Assembly: GCA_002471275.1 (NCBI GenBank) | Contig: DKPQ01000019.1 | Location: 176,654-240,653, forward strand | Direction: 5' to 3' | DNA from: Flammeovirgaceae bacterium UBA7330 | GTDB taxonomy: Bacteria; Bacteroidota; Bacteroidia; Cytophagales; Cyclobacteriaceae | DNA: 64,000 nucleotides | Shown here: in pieces, positions 1 to 9,552 of the stretch | Position numbering within the stretch: the first letter of the stretch is position 1 | Layout: every line of letters begins with the position of its first letter | Position numbers and translations under genes: made by a program | Notes under the pieces: generated by a model | Told to the model about the DNA's origin: nothing | Databases searched by the model: none | The model's input: the letters and a program-made list of their open reading frames with translations, nothing else

Positions 1-1
1 A

Positions 2-2731
2 GATAATATTACCTATTTAAAGCAAATAGAGAATCCTGATTTCACCCAGTGGGCCGGTGAAGAATATCGGGTGCAGGATAAAGATGGTCACATTAAGTAC
101 GTACAGGCGTATGGAGAAATTGTACGTGATAAAAACGGAAACCCATTAAAAGCCATTGGGGTCACCGTTGATGTGACGAAACTCAAATTATCGGAGCTAC
201 ACCTACAACGTGTTCAGGGTCTTTCCAAGGTGGGGTGGTACGAAGTGGATTTTCTAAAACCTGAAAATTCCAGGGTTTCCGAAGAGTATGCTAAAATCCA
301 CAGTTTTATTGAAGGTGATCCTTTTGATCCGGAGAATTATCAAAAGCATGTTCATCCCGATGACCTGTATCTGATTGATCGTTTCAATCATCCGGAGTCA
401 CTAGAGGACTGGTCTTTTTTGCGATTCCGAATGATTGATAAGTATGGTACTTTCCATTATTTTGAAAGTCATGGTGAAGTCATGAGGTCACCAGAAGGTG
501 AGGCGATTGGGTATCTTGGTATCGTACAAAATCAAACAGAAAGTGTGCGACTTGAGATGCGGCTTGCCGAGGCTCAAAGGCAAGCCAAGGTTGCCTGGTT
601 TGAAATTGATACGGTGAATCCTTCCAATAATGTCTACTCTGATGAGTTTCTCAAGATGCATGGTAACCCCAGCTTTGAACTAATCTCAGATGGGGAAAAA
701 TACATGTCGTTGGTTCATCCGGATGATCATGAAAACTTTGCTCAATTCTTACAATCGGATTTTGAAAAAATAGATCATTTTAAGATTGAATACAGGGTGA
801 AGAATGATGAGGGGGAATATCGAAATCTCCGATCTGTTGCACGGTTGATCGAGGCAAATAAAGGTTTTTCCAGAAGGATCATTGGGACCATACAGGATGT
901 TACAGAGCTTAAAGAAACTGAAAAGCGGCTGAAACTGGCGCAAAAGATTTCCAAGACGGGTTGGTTTGAGTATGATTTGAGAAATTTTGAAAACAGCCGT
1001 TTTTCAGAAGAATGGCTAAAGATGCACGATTATTCCGGCTTTCCTGAAAGTGAGCAGGAATACATTGCGAAAGTATTTCCCAAGGAGAGAAAACAAATCC
1101 CTGACTCAAAAACATTTATAAAAAGCATGCCTAACGGATGGGAAAACCTTGAATTCAGGATCATGGTTGGTTCCGGTGAAACAAGGTACATCAGCAATAC
1201 ATCTCAGGTCGTTTATGACGGAGATGAACCCATCAAGGTTTTTGGGGTAACGCGTGATGTAACAGAGATGCGTGAAGCACAAAAGGATCTGTTCCAGAGT
1301 GAGCGACGATACCGGCTGTTGTCAGAGACCAGTAGGGATATCATCCTTTTGTTGGAAGGAAAGCCAGGGGAAACCAGGATTTCGTACATCTCTGATTCAG
1401 TGAAATCAGTACTAGGCTTTGAAAAAGAAGAGCTAATTGGGGTCAAGGCTACTGACTTATTTCATCCTGAGGACCTGGAAGTCTATTTGCGTGACTACAA
1501 ACCACTTCTTGAAAAAGGGGAGGTTATCAAACCTGAGCTACGCGTAAAAATGAAATCCGGGGAATATTTGTGGACAGAAGCATTAACAAGTCCTTTTATC
1601 GATGGATCTCAACCGAAGTTAAGGCTTTCAGTACGAGATATCTCAGACCGAAAAATAGTGGAGGGAGAGCTGGTTAGGTCAAACAACGATTTAACTGCAC
1701 TCATCAAGGCAACTGAAAACCTGGTCTTTATTATCAATGAAGACCGCGTATTTGAAGGCTTTATCGCCCAAAAAGAAAAAATGGTTATTCCTGTTAGTAA
1801 AATAAAGGGAAATCATATTACTGACTTTTGGAAGGGAGCAACAGGGAATAGCATTGTTAAAATCATTGAAACGGCATTCACCCACAAGAAACCTTTTGAG
1901 GTTGAATACCAGGAAGGGTCAGAATGGAACAGAGCACGTGCACATCACTATGACGGCTACGATGGTAAGTCAAGGGTATGTGTAGTAATTGAAACAATCA
2001 CATTACAAAAAAAGGCCGAGGAAGAGTTGAAGAAATCAGTGAGCATGGCTAAAGAGTTGTCCAAAATGCGTACCAATTTCGTGTCGATGGCTTCTCATCA
2101 GTTCCGCACTCCTCTGACAGTGATCAAGTCCAATATGCAGCTCATGGAAGCTGCCAAGGTTGATCATCCCATAGCGAAAAAGGTATCTGCCAGGCTTATC
2201 AACGAGGTAGACCGCCTGGTGGCCCTTGTAGAGGATATGTTGTTGATTGGTAAGGTCCAGTCAGGCCATATGGAAGCTAAAATGGAGATGGTCAATCTTG
2301 TAGACCTAATCGATGATATCGCCAGAGATCTCAATGAAACACAAACTGATGGAAGAAAATTGATCCCCTCCATCCATGGTAAACCTCAGCTGATAAAAGG
2401 AGACCCCTCTTTGCTGCGTCATGCCATTCTCAACCTGGCCACCAATGCGTTTAAGTATTCACAAGGCAAGCCAGCTCCACAGCTGTATGTGCGGTTTGAT
2501 GATCAGATAAAAATTGATGTTCAGGATTTTGGGATCGGTATCAAGGAGGAAGACAAGTCAAGGATTTTCAAGGATTTTTATCGAGCAGAGAATGCCAGAG
2601 AATTCAATGGTACAGGGCTGGGACTATCTGTTACCCGAGAGTTTCTCAATTTGAATAATTGCAAAATCGACTTGAAGAGTGAGATAGGGCAGGGTTCTAC
2701 ATTTACAATCATCTTTAACCACGTCAACTGA
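2..2731 (+). CDS. multi-PAS sensor histidine kinase (5' end outside window)
   Basis: The reading frame is open from the first bases of the window, so the true start lies upstream and the GTG at 71 is only an internal codon. Several PAS/PAC repeats follow each other at about bases 200-540, 560-920, 930-1270, 1300-1660 and 1680-2010, recognisable by recurring IGxxQDVTE/GVTRDVTE-type ends. The HisKA domain has the phospho-accepting His in SHQFRTPL (codon 2096-2098). The ATPase domain shows N box NLATNAFKYS, G1 box DFGIGI and G2 box GTGLGLS. No transmembrane segment is visible in this part, so it may be a soluble or redox/ligand sensor. It overlaps the next gene by one base (TGATG), so the two should be co-translated as a phosphorelay pair. 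The signal sensed cannot be told. Confidence 0.93.
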   Translation, partial: DNITYLKQIENPDFTQWAGEEYRVQDKDGHIKYVQAYGEIVRDKNGNPLKAIGVTVDVTKLKLSELHLQRVQGLSKVGWYEVDFLKPENSRVSEEYAKIHSFIEGDPFDPENYQKHVHPDDLYLIDRFNHPESLEDWSFLRFRMIDKYGTFHYFESHGEVMRSPEGEAIGYLGIVQNQTESVRLEMRLAEAQRQAKVAWFEIDTVNPSNNVYSDEFLKMHGNPSFELISDGEKYMSLVHPDDHENFAQFLQSDFEKIDHFKIEYRVKNDEGEYRNLRSVARLIEANKGFSRRIIGTIQDVTELKETEKRLKLAQKISKTGWFEYDLRNFENSRFSEEWLKMHDYSGFPESEQEYIAKVFPKERKQIPDSKTFIKSMPNGWENLEFRIMVGSGETRYISNTSQVVYDGDEPIKVFGVTRDVTEMREAQKDLFQSERRYRLLSETSRDIILLLEGKPGETRISYISDSVKSVLGFEKEELIGVKATDLFHPEDLEVYLRDYKPLLEKGEVIKPELRVKMKSGEYLWTEALTSPFIDGSQPKLRLSVRDISDRKIVEGELVRSNNDLTALIKATENLVFIINEDRVFEGFIAQKEKMVIPVSKIKGNHITDFWKGATGNSIVKIIETAFTHKKPFEVEYQEGSEWNRARAHHYDGYDGKSRVCVVIETITLQKKAEEELKKSVSMAKELSKMRTNFVSMASHQFRTPLTVIKSNMQLMEAAKVDHPIAKKVSARLINEVDRLVALVEDMLLIGKVQSGHMEAKMEMVNLVDLIDDIARDLNETQTDGRKLIPSIHGKPQLIKGDPSLLRHAILNLATNAFKYSQGKPAPQLYVRFDDQIKIDVQDFGIGIKEEDKSRIFKDFYRAENAREFNGTGLGLSVTREFLNLNNCKIDLKSEIGQGSTFTIIFNHVN

Positions 2732-3723
2732 TGGAACCCACCAACCAAAAGACCATTCTTATCGTGGATGATGAGCAGAATATCAGGGAAACACTACAGG
2801 ACCTCCTGGAGATCCATGGTTACAATACTTTGGTTGCTCCCGATGGTGAAGCGGCCATGTTTGTAGCAGTAAGAGAATTGCCTGACCTGATCATTAGTGA
2901 TGTAATGATGCCTAAAATGGATGGGTATGAACTGCTGGAGGTTATCCGTTCCTATAAAAAAACCAGGCATATACCCTTTCTCATGCTCACAGCCAAATCC
3001 GAAAGTGAGTACATGAGAAAAGGCATGTCAAAAGGAGCCGATGACTACATCATTAAACCTTTTGAGCAATCAGATTTACTTGCCAGTGTCCGATATAGGC
3101 TTGAGCATCACAAAGCGCTTGTCGAAGAAGCGAAACTCAATGAGCTAAAACGTATCAAGATGGATCTGCACGATAACCTGCAGCAAACATTGCTTGGGTC
3201 TAAAATCATGGCTCAAAAGATCAAAGGCCAGGTGAAAGAACAGGAGGACCTACAAAAAGACATCAACACACTGATCAACAACCTGGACCTTTCATTTATA
3301 CATCTCAGGAATTTGCTGGATGGAAATCCCACAGAGCGCCTTGAAATACTTGGATTTAAGGAAACCCTGTCACAGCTGGTCAAAAGCTTTAAAAGTTATT
3401 CGAATATGGAGGTCAGCTTTAAAGATGACTGGGATATTGAAGTGTCATTACCTGTTGCAGAACAGATCATTCCGGCTTTATCAGAAATATTATCCAATAT
3501 TATTAAGCATTCGCAGGCTACAAAAATTAGTTTTACTCTATCTCAGCAAAGCAATAAATACATCATTGTAATAACAGACAATGGGGTAGGAATGGATTTA
3601 AAAGTTCATCAGAAATCACGTGGCTTATCAAACATCAATGATCGATTAAACCATGTGGGATCTTATATGCTTGATTCTGAGCTGGAAAACGGCACCCGAT
3701 ATGCAATTACTGTAGATATTTAA
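2731..3723 (+). CDS. response regulator fused to a NarX/DesK-type histidine kinase module
   Basis: The N-terminal receiver domain (about 8-125) has acidic pocket residues IVDDE, phospho-acceptor Asp57 in SDVMMPKMDG and Lys109 in IKPF. In place of a DNA-binding domain there is a HisKA_3-like helix pair with His147 in MDLHDNLQQ, followed by a HATPase domain with N box EILSNIIKHS, G1 box DNGVGM and a GLSNINDR motif. The protein is therefore a receiver-controlled kinase that probably relays phosphate from the adjacent PAS kinase to another regulator not in this window. The 1-base overlap with the upstream kinase gene supports a shared transcript. It is complete at 330 residues and ends 4 bases before the convergent acetyltransferase gene. 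Confidence 0.9.
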   Translation: MEPTNQKTILIVDDEQNIRETLQDLLEIHGYNTLVAPDGEAAMFVAVRELPDLIISDVMMPKMDGYELLEVIRSYKKTRHIPFLMLTAKSESEYMRKGMSKGADDYIIKPFEQSDLLASVRYRLEHHKALVEEAKLNELKRIKMDLHDNLQQTLLGSKIMAQKIKGQVKEQEDLQKDINTLINNLDLSFIHLRNLLDGNPTERLEILGFKETLSQLVKSFKSYSNMEVSFKDDWDIEVSLPVAEQIIPALSEILSNIIKHSQATKISFTLSQQSNKYIIVITDNGVGMDLKVHQKSRGLSNINDRLNHVGSYMLDSELENGTRYAITVDI

Positions 3724-3727
3724 CTAC

Positions 3728-4027
3728 TCATCCAAAACTAAACCCGGGTGCAACCAATCGATTCCACTCCGGATGTTTTTTGATGTATTGAGCAACATAC
3801 GGACATAAAGGAACCAGTTGCCTTCCTGACTGCTCTACTTCAGCAAGTGTTGCTTTGACCAATGCAGAGGCAATTCCTTTGCCTTCAAGCTCCTTGGGCA
3901 CCTCTGTATGGGTCAAATAAATCTTGTTGTCTTTTGTTAAGATATACTCAACACGAGGTTTCAATCCGTTGATATGAAACTCATACCTTTTCTGTTCCTC
4001 ATTATTTATTAGCTGATGATTTTCCAA
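3728..4027 (-). CDS. small GNAT-family (YjdJ-like) N-acetyltransferase
   Basis: A short protein of about 99 residues matching the GNAT_2/YjdJ-like family of minimal acetyltransferases: LTHTEVPKELEGKGIASALV is the acetyl-CoA binding segment, followed by a helix and LVPLCPYVAQYIKKHPEW, a typical family ending. No ATG is available near the N terminus. The frame is open to a TTG at 4054, but the TTG at 4027 has an AAGAGGA stretch about 10 bases upstream and gives a family-typical length, so I prefer it. The substrate is unknown. It lies 47 bases downstream of the dienelactone-hydrolase-family gene and converges on the response regulator. Confidence 0.8.
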   Translation of the reverse strand: MENHQLINNEEQKRYEFHINGLKPRVEYILTKDNKIYLTHTEVPKELEGKGIASALVKATLAEVEQSGRQLVPLCPYVAQYIKKHPEWNRLVAPGFSFG

Positions 4028-4074
4028 GTTGTATATTCCTCTTTTTGGAACCAATTTACCAAAAGATCATACAA

Positions 4075-4965
4075 CTAGCCCTTCAGCTTTGCATCAAAAA
4101 AATCGATAGTTCTTTTCCATGCCAAAGCAGCTGCCTCTTTATCAAACCTGCCAGTGGTATCATTGTGAAATCCATGATTGGTGTTTGGATAGATATAGGC
4201 CTTATATTCTTTGTTATTGGCTTTTAATGCTTTTTCATAGTCAGGCCATCCGGCATTGACGCGTGTATCGAGCTCCGCATATTGCAAGAGGAGAGGAGCC
4301 TGTATTTTAGGGACATCGGCAGGATCCGGTTGGCCTCCATAAAAAGGTACGGCCGCCGCCAGGTCAGGAACATTCACGGCCATCATGTTTGAGATCCACC
4401 CACCAAAACAAAATCCCACAACACCCACCTTGCCTGTACAGTCCGGATGATCTCTCAGATACTCAAAGGCAGCAATAAAATCCTGCAACATCTCATTTCG
4501 ATCCCTTTTACTTTGCATTTCCCGTCCCTCGTCATCGGTGCCCGGATAGCCACCAAGAGGGGACAAGGCATCAGGAGAAATGGATAGATAACCTGCCAGT
4601 GCAGCTCGTCTTCCCACATCAGCAATGTGGGGGTTAAGTCCGCGATTTTCATGCACCACCACCACACCGGGCAGCTGGCCTTTGGATTCCTTAAGTCTCG
4701 ATACCTGGGCATCAATGCTTCCACCTCCTTTAGGAGAATTATAACTTATGCTACCAGTGATCAACCTTGGATCATCAGCCTTTACCTGGATATTGTCCTG
4801 GTAGTTGGGCATTACGAAACTCATCAGTGCTGGCAGGGTGATGCCGCCAACGGCATACGAGGATAGTCTGTCCATAAAAAGGCGTCGATCTATCCTGTTG
4901 TGCGCGTAGTCATCATACAGGTCAAATACTTCCTGACTGATGTCTTCCTTTCTGATATTCTTCAT
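4075..4965 (-). CDS. dienelactone hydrolase family protein (YghX-like)
   Basis: An alpha/beta hydrolase of the dienelactone hydrolase family, 296 residues. The nucleophile is Cys186 in GFCFGG, with the family Glu106 in HENRG, Asp233 in AELDTR and His264 in NTNHGFH. The first 60 residues resemble the N-terminal extension of YghX-type members: an acidic helical stretch, then RRLFMDRLSSYAVGG, which looks like a degenerate Tat-type or membrane-associated leader. That makes export possible but unproven. The family hydrolyses lactones and related esters; the physiological substrate cannot be assigned here. The nearest neighbour on the same strand is the GNAT gene 47 bases downstream. The ATG at 4965 is the first available. 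Confidence 0.88.
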   Translation of the reverse strand: MKNIRKEDISQEVFDLYDDYAHNRIDRRLFMDRLSSYAVGGITLPALMSFVMPNYQDNIQVKADDPRLITGSISYNSPKGGGSIDAQVSRLKESKGQLPGVVVVHENRGLNPHIADVGRRAALAGYLSISPDALSPLGGYPGTDDEGREMQSKRDRNEMLQDFIAAFEYLRDHPDCTGKVGVVGFCFGGWISNMMAVNVPDLAAAVPFYGGQPDPADVPKIQAPLLLQYAELDTRVNAGWPDYEKALKANNKEYKAYIYPNTNHGFHNDTTGRFDKEAAALAWKRTIDFFDAKLKG

Positions 4966-5041
4966 GAGATAATTAGGGTTGTTACGGGTGTATAAGTAAT
5001 TTAAGCATATCTCATGATAAATCGAAAATGGCTAGTGTAAA

Positions 5042-5728
5042 TCAGGCCAGCGAAAGTTTCCTTTTCCTTCTGTGATTCATGATCCTGATACTAAGTATTC
5101 CTATGACTGTAGGTAGTGTCCAGGGAATCAATTGCCATTCATTGGTCAAAATATTGGCCAGGAAACGACTGCCTCCAAAAGCAAAGAATGCCGTGTAAGC
5201 AGCAATTCCGGTTGTGATCATCCCTGAGTAATGAACTTTATACCAATCTGGTTGTGAAGATTTCATTTCTCTTACACGCAACAATTCCCTGATGTCCAGT
5301 ACAGCAAGACTTCCAAAGATGATCATTAGATATTTAGCGCTGGTTTCAACAAAAAACAATCCATAAACCAGTAAGGATCCACCCAGGAGTACAATAGCAA
5401 TATGAAGGATCAAATACGTTAGCAGGAAAGTGCCTGTGTAAGTCTTCTTTGATTTCATTACGCCGATGGCATACCACAGTGGATTGGCGGTGACAAGACT
5501 TAAAAAGCCGAGTAAAAAGGCCAGGTTATACCTTCCGATAGCAAAGTTCTTCACACTCAATAAAAAGGCGGTAATCACTACAGCCCACATACAATAGACG
5601 TACCATTTGCCTATGGCAGTATGTAATCCTTTTCGCTTCTGTGCAAACACAGGTATCCAAAACATGATGAGGCTTGCTGTACCTGCAATCACATGAATAT
5701 AGAATAATGAGTCAATCAGTTTTTCCAT
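5042..5728 (-). CDS. multi-pass membrane protein, DUF2306-like
   Basis: A 228-residue hydrophobic protein with six or seven predicted membrane helices. The conserved-looking start FYIHVIAGTASLIMFW, followed by QKRKGLHTAIGKWYVY, resembles DUF2306-type membrane proteins, in which a His near the first helix and an H-x-x-x-G-K motif in the loop recur. The C terminus is short and basic (MNHRRKRKLS) and probably cytoplasmic. No enzymatic motif is visible and no function is assigned. It stands alone on the minus strand, 108 bases downstream of the LytTR gene, and could share its transcript. Confidence 0.7.
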   Translation of the reverse strand: MEKLIDSLFYIHVIAGTASLIMFWIPVFAQKRKGLHTAIGKWYVYCMWAVVITAFLLSVKNFAIGRYNLAFLLGFLSLVTANPLWYAIGVMKSKKTYTGTFLLTYLILHIAIVLLGGSLLVYGLFFVETSAKYLMIIFGSLAVLDIRELLRVREMKSSQPDWYKVHYSGMITTGIAAYTAFFAFGGSRFLANILTNEWQLIPWTLPTVIGILSIRIMNHRRKRKLSLA

Positions 5729-5836
5729 TTGTTTTGCTTTTTGTCCAAGATTAGCGGATCAATAAAAGCAAATCAATTTACAGGGGCAGACAGCAAGGAA
5801 TAGGGATGGTTGACAAGGTTTGTTATCAATGATACT

Positions 5837-6721
5837 TTAATCCAAGTGGCTTATTGCCGATTTTAGGTCATTGATATAGCTTCTTGAGACGGGAATGGAT
5901 ATTTCACCATCCTTCAATTTCAGCACCAGGCCCTGAGCGTTACCACTGACTTTGTCAACCTTGCGAAGATTTGTGATAAACGATCTATGACACCTGAAAA
6001 ATATGTGTGAAGGCAAGTTGGTCTGGATAGCGGAAAGAGTGTTTCGGATCAAAGATGTTTTGATGGTGTCATCTGCTTTGTGACGTATGGCCACATAATT
6101 ATTCTGCGCCTCAAATGCATATATGTCATCCATTTCACAAGAGAAATCCTCCGCATATTGGGAGGGAATACGAATTAGTTTCTTGCTTGTATGCTGGCTT
6201 CCAGGCTCCGATAGCTGTATTTCACCCGCTTGTCTGGCAAATCTGCTTGTGTTGCTGTAATAGATGATCAGACCACTCACTGATACGGGAAAAAATCCGA
6301 TGGCAGCCGTTTTAATAAACAAATTGGAAAAGGCTTTCCAGCTAAAAACCAATTGGCCATCTGTGAGGATCCAAAAGAGCAGGAAATTATAGAGGGTAAT
6401 CACCACAATGAGTCCAAAAATGAAGACCAACCACTTGCCAAAAGTAAAAGAAGGGGCATCTTGTCTGATCTTCAGTACAAACGTGATAAACAGGTAGTAT
6501 GTGAAACTTGCTATGAAGGTCGTCAACCCAAACCAGGTGGCCAATAAAACGATATTGCCCTGGTATTGACTCATTCCAAAAGGTTGAAAAAAGTATAGAA
6601 ACAAACCCACAAAAAGCCCGATGAGTATGTTGGCCCGCACTTCCTGACCTAAGTCACAGTTCCCGGGGAATGGGCTGGACAAAACATCAATGATTCTTTT
6701 CGATGCAGTAATAAGGTCCAA
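5837..6721 (-). CDS. membrane-anchored LytTR-family transcriptional regulator
   Basis: The N-terminal half (about residues 25-170) holds four hydrophobic segments. The C-terminal 100 residues are a LytTR DNA-binding domain: IYAFEAQNNYVAIRH, then SLIRNTLSAIQ, FFRCHRSFITNLRKV and IPVSRSYINDLKSAI. Membrane-LytTR proteins of this layout are common in Bacteroidota and act without a receiver domain, presumably sensing a membrane or extracellular cue. The frame has no ATG before residue 70, so the start is the TTG at 6721, the only reasonable start after the upstream in-frame stop at 6737-6739. The neighbouring membrane protein at 5042-5728 is a plausible target or partner, but this is inference only. 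Confidence 0.85.
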   Translation of the reverse strand: MDLITASKRIIDVLSSPFPGNCDLGQEVRANILIGLFVGLFLYFFQPFGMSQYQGNIVLLATWFGLTTFIASFTYYLFITFVLKIRQDAPSFTFGKWLVFIFGLIVVITLYNFLLFWILTDGQLVFSWKAFSNLFIKTAAIGFFPVSVSGLIIYYSNTSRFARQAGEIQLSEPGSQHTSKKLIRIPSQYAEDFSCEMDDIYAFEAQNNYVAIRHKADDTIKTSLIRNTLSAIQTNLPSHIFFRCHRSFITNLRKVDKVSGNAQGLVLKLKDGEISIPVSRSYINDLKSAISHLD

Positions 6722-6834
6722 GACAATGCTTAATGATTATATAGCTAATTTAACCGCTGGAAGTATTATTCCTTTATTGATTGATTCAAAACTTGAGATT
6801 TAATTCCATTACCAAAATTCAGATTACCCAAAGT

Positions 6835-7611
6835 ATGAAAGCATTCAAACTTCTATTGCTCATTGGCCTTTGCCTCCCTAATGTCCTGAAGAGCCAGGAC
6901 TCCTCTGCCTTCCGTTCCAAATACTATAAGCTTGTAGAGGGATCAGAAAACTCCGGTCGCTACCAGGTCATGTTGAGATCAGACATTGATACTACCTGGT
7001 ATCGATGGGATCACAGAGGTTATTCATTTGGATTTGATAAGCGGAAAACCCCTATGTATACGCATATTGATGGAATTATCAGCACACCATACATGGTACA
7101 GGTGAGGGGAAATGCAGAGGAAAGAAATAAAAAGCGATGGGGGTATCATGTGTTTGAGGGCTACGCAAAAGATGATAGATCAAGGATTACCTTACTCGTC
7201 AATAAGCACGAAGAAGAGGGGAAAGCCGTTGCGGAAATGTATTACTATGGCACTGTTTATAACCATTCACCCCAGGCTTACAACTGGTTGAGGATTGGTT
7301 CTGATGTCAGACAGCATTCTTATCTTTTTAGTCGCGACAAAGCTATCTTTTATGGCTCACTACAGCTTACCAATGCACTCACGTTGGGGAGAATAGGGAA
7401 GGAGGATCTGATGGACACCGAGCCAGCAAAAGACCATGAAAGTGTTGCTGAAGAGAGTGCGAAGTATGTCAACTATGAGTCCCTCAAAAACAGTGAGGAC
7501 GGCACCATCTTTTATGATAAGGACAATGACATCGTGGTGATAAAAATAAAAGGGGAGTGGCGCCAACTGGAAACCAAACCCCTTCCAAAAAAAGTCAAAT
7601 ATGATTTTTGA
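6835..7611 (+). CDS. secreted hypothetical protein
   Basis: The 258-residue protein begins with a clear signal peptide, MKAFKLLLLIGLCLPNVLKSQD, which is why the ATG at 6835 is chosen over an in-frame TTG at 6781. The mature part is rich in aromatic and charged residues with alternating beta-like segments (SRITLLVNKHEEE, AVAEMYYYGTVYNH) and has no cysteines or recognisable catalytic motif. I do not recognise a family. It stands alone: divergent from the LytTR regulator, whose start is 113 bases away, and convergent with the sugar operon, whose last gene ends 3 bases beyond its stop. Confidence 0.6.
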   Translation: MKAFKLLLLIGLCLPNVLKSQDSSAFRSKYYKLVEGSENSGRYQVMLRSDIDTTWYRWDHRGYSFGFDKRKTPMYTHIDGIISTPYMVQVRGNAEERNKKRWGYHVFEGYAKDDRSRITLLVNKHEEEGKAVAEMYYYGTVYNHSPQAYNWLRIGSDVRQHSYLFSRDKAIFYGSLQLTNALTLGRIGKEDLMDTEPAKDHESVAEESAKYVNYESLKNSEDGTIFYDKDNDIVVIKIKGEWRQLETKPLPKKVKYDF

Positions 7612-7614
7612 TGC

Positions 7615-8499
7615 TTATGGCCAGTATTGAGCAAGTTTCTTTCTTAGGAAAGCTACGCTTCGTTCCAACTGATCCATACCATCCACACCGTCTTCGATGC
7701 TGATCCAGCTATCGAATCCTACTCTTTTGAGTTCGGTGAAGATGGCATCGTAGTCATTCAGTCCTTTACCTATTTCACCGTGGGCCAATCGTTTGGCATA
7801 ACCTTGTGAACCTCCTTCTTCTTTACGAAGATCTTCAATGGTTCCTTCTTTCAGGTATCGATCACTGGCATGCATGGTCACTACTCTGTCTGAGACTTTG
7901 TAGAGCAGCTCCAATGGATCTTCTCCCGCGATATAGGTATTACTTGGATCGTAGTTCACACCAAAGTAAGGGTGGTGGATCTTGTCCACAAGCTTACTGA
8001 AAATGTCCATTTTCTGGGCAAATTCAGGGTATTCCCAAAAATCATCTTTGTAATGATTTTCAATGATCAGAGTAATGCCATGCTTCTCAGCATAGGGGAG
8101 ACATTCCTCGATGCTGGAGGCTGCCAGGTCGATCCCCTGGTCAATGGTGAGCTCAGGCCTTCTTTGTCCGGAGAGAACCCGGCAATAGGAACCACCCAAC
8201 GCATACGTCATGTCGATCCAAAACTTCTGTTTTTGGATCTCTTTCTTTCTGAAGCCTGCATCAGGGTGAGTGAAATCAGGTGAGCAGCACATCATGGGGA
8301 TTTCCTTGCCGGCATCTTCTACCTGTTTCCTGAATTCAGGCCAGTTTTTTTCATCCTGCATTTCAATAAAACCGGCATACCACTCTAGCCCCTCTATATC
8401 AAGGGCAGTGGCCAGTTTGATCCATTCAGAAAGTTTCATGGATCCGTCCTTACATAGGGCTTGCATAAAAGCTTTTGGGAAAGCTGCGAGCTTCGGCAT
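7615..8499 (-). CDS. sugar phosphate isomerase/epimerase (xylose isomerase-like TIM barrel)
   Basis: A 294-residue TIM-barrel protein of the AP-endonuclease-2/IolE-like fold. Metal-binding type motifs are visible: LIIENHYKDD (Glu/His), YFGVNYDPSNTYIAG (Asp), VVTMHASDRY (His) and WISIEDGVDG (Glu). Such proteins isomerise or epimerise keto-sugars, often with Mn2+ or Mg2+. It is the last gene of a three-gene minus-strand operon, starting one base after the dehydrogenase stop, so coupled translation is very likely. The substrate is unknown. The company of a dehydrogenase and an OMPDC-family lyase suggests catabolism of an uncommon sugar or sugar acid. Confidence 0.85.
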   Translation of the reverse strand: MPKLAAFPKAFMQALCKDGSMKLSEWIKLATALDIEGLEWYAGFIEMQDEKNWPEFRKQVEDAGKEIPMMCCSPDFTHPDAGFRKKEIQKQKFWIDMTYALGGSYCRVLSGQRRPELTIDQGIDLAASSIEECLPYAEKHGITLIIENHYKDDFWEYPEFAQKMDIFSKLVDKIHHPYFGVNYDPSNTYIAGEDPLELLYKVSDRVVTMHASDRYLKEGTIEDLRKEEGGSQGYAKRLAHGEIGKGLNDYDAIFTELKRVGFDSWISIEDGVDGMDQLERSVAFLRKKLAQYWP

Positions 8500-8500
8500 A

Positions 8501-9529
8501 TCAAATAGGTTTTAGTACACTTTTTACAACTTGTTTATCATGCATCTGGGTAAATGCAGTGTGCCACTCGGAAATAGGCCATACACCACCAATGATAGGC
8601 TGTACGTCCAACTGTCCCGAGGCTAACAGTGCGATCACTCGCTCCCAAATCGGCCAGTTGTGGCTAAATGATCCCTGAAGGGTTACGTTCTTTTGAACCA
8701 GCGGGTCCAGGGAGAAGTCCAAAGGTTTCGGTCCCCATCCAACTTTGGTGATGTGACCATTTGGTCGCACCAACTGAAGGGCAGACTTTAGTGTGGCACT
8801 GATACCTGCCGTATCAATGATCACGTCAGCACCCATGCCGTCTCGCCATTTGGCCCATTCTGTAGCATCACCCACGATAGGCTCGCATCCATAAGCATCC
8901 CTGGCAATGTCGAGTCTTTTCTGATCGGATTCCAAACCTGTCACTGCTACTTCGGCACCACACAGACGTGCCATAGCTGCACAAAGCAATCCTATGGTAC
9001 CGGGACCAATGACAATCACCCGATCACCAGGTTTGATATTGCTATTGTTGACCACGCCATTATAGGCTACGCAGGAAGGTTCTGTAAGACAAGCCTGCTC
9101 AAATGCAAGATTATCGGGAACCTTGTGAAGACATCTGGCAGGTACACGCACATATTTAGTCATGGCACCATTCACGCCATAGCCAAATCCTTTACGGGTG
9201 GGGTCCAGGTTGTAAAGGCCAATTTTCGACATCGGATTGTTTTGGTCAATGACCGCGGCTGTTTCGCTCACCACCCGGTCTCCAACATTCCATCCAACTA
9301 CCCGGTCGCCTTTTTCGGCAATGGTTCCGCCGAATTCATGACCCAATACTACCGGATAATTCACCGGCCAGCTATGCGATGAGGTCCACTGATGAAGGTC
9401 ACTACCGCAAACCCCTACATTGGCTACTTCCAACAATACATCTTCGTCGCCGATGCTGGGTTTTTCTATTTCTCTTAGGTCAACAGATCCTTTCTCAGGA
9501 GCGTAGTTGACAACTGCTGAAATACTCAT
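8501..9529 (-). CDS. zinc-type alcohol/polyol dehydrogenase (MDR superfamily)
   Basis: The 342-residue medium-chain dehydrogenase has the catalytic zinc ligands in GVCGSD and GHEF and a Rossmann motif VIVIGPGTIGLL for NAD(P). Its closest functional analogues are sorbitol, threonine or galactitol-type dehydrogenases. The structural-zinc lobe, which normally carries four closely spaced cysteines, instead reads roughly SETAAVIDQNNPMSKIGLYN and contains no Cys, so this site is absent. It sits between the OMPDC-family lyase gene (23 bases upstream) and the isomerase gene (1 base downstream). It probably oxidises a polyol or aldonate to a keto form used by its neighbours, but the substrate is not assigned. 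Confidence 0.88.
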   Translation of the reverse strand: MSISAVVNYAPEKGSVDLREIEKPSIGDEDVLLEVANVGVCGSDLHQWTSSHSWPVNYPVVLGHEFGGTIAEKGDRVVGWNVGDRVVSETAAVIDQNNPMSKIGLYNLDPTRKGFGYGVNGAMTKYVRVPARCLHKVPDNLAFEQACLTEPSCVAYNGVVNNSNIKPGDRVIVIGPGTIGLLCAAMARLCGAEVAVTGLESDQKRLDIARDAYGCEPIVGDATEWAKWRDGMGADVIIDTAGISATLKSALQLVRPNGHITKVGWGPKPLDFSLDPLVQKNVTLQGSFSHNWPIWERVIALLASGQLDVQPIIGGVWPISEWHTAFTQMHDKQVVKSVLKPI

Positions 9530-9552
9530 TTCTTTTTGTGTTTATATGTTTC

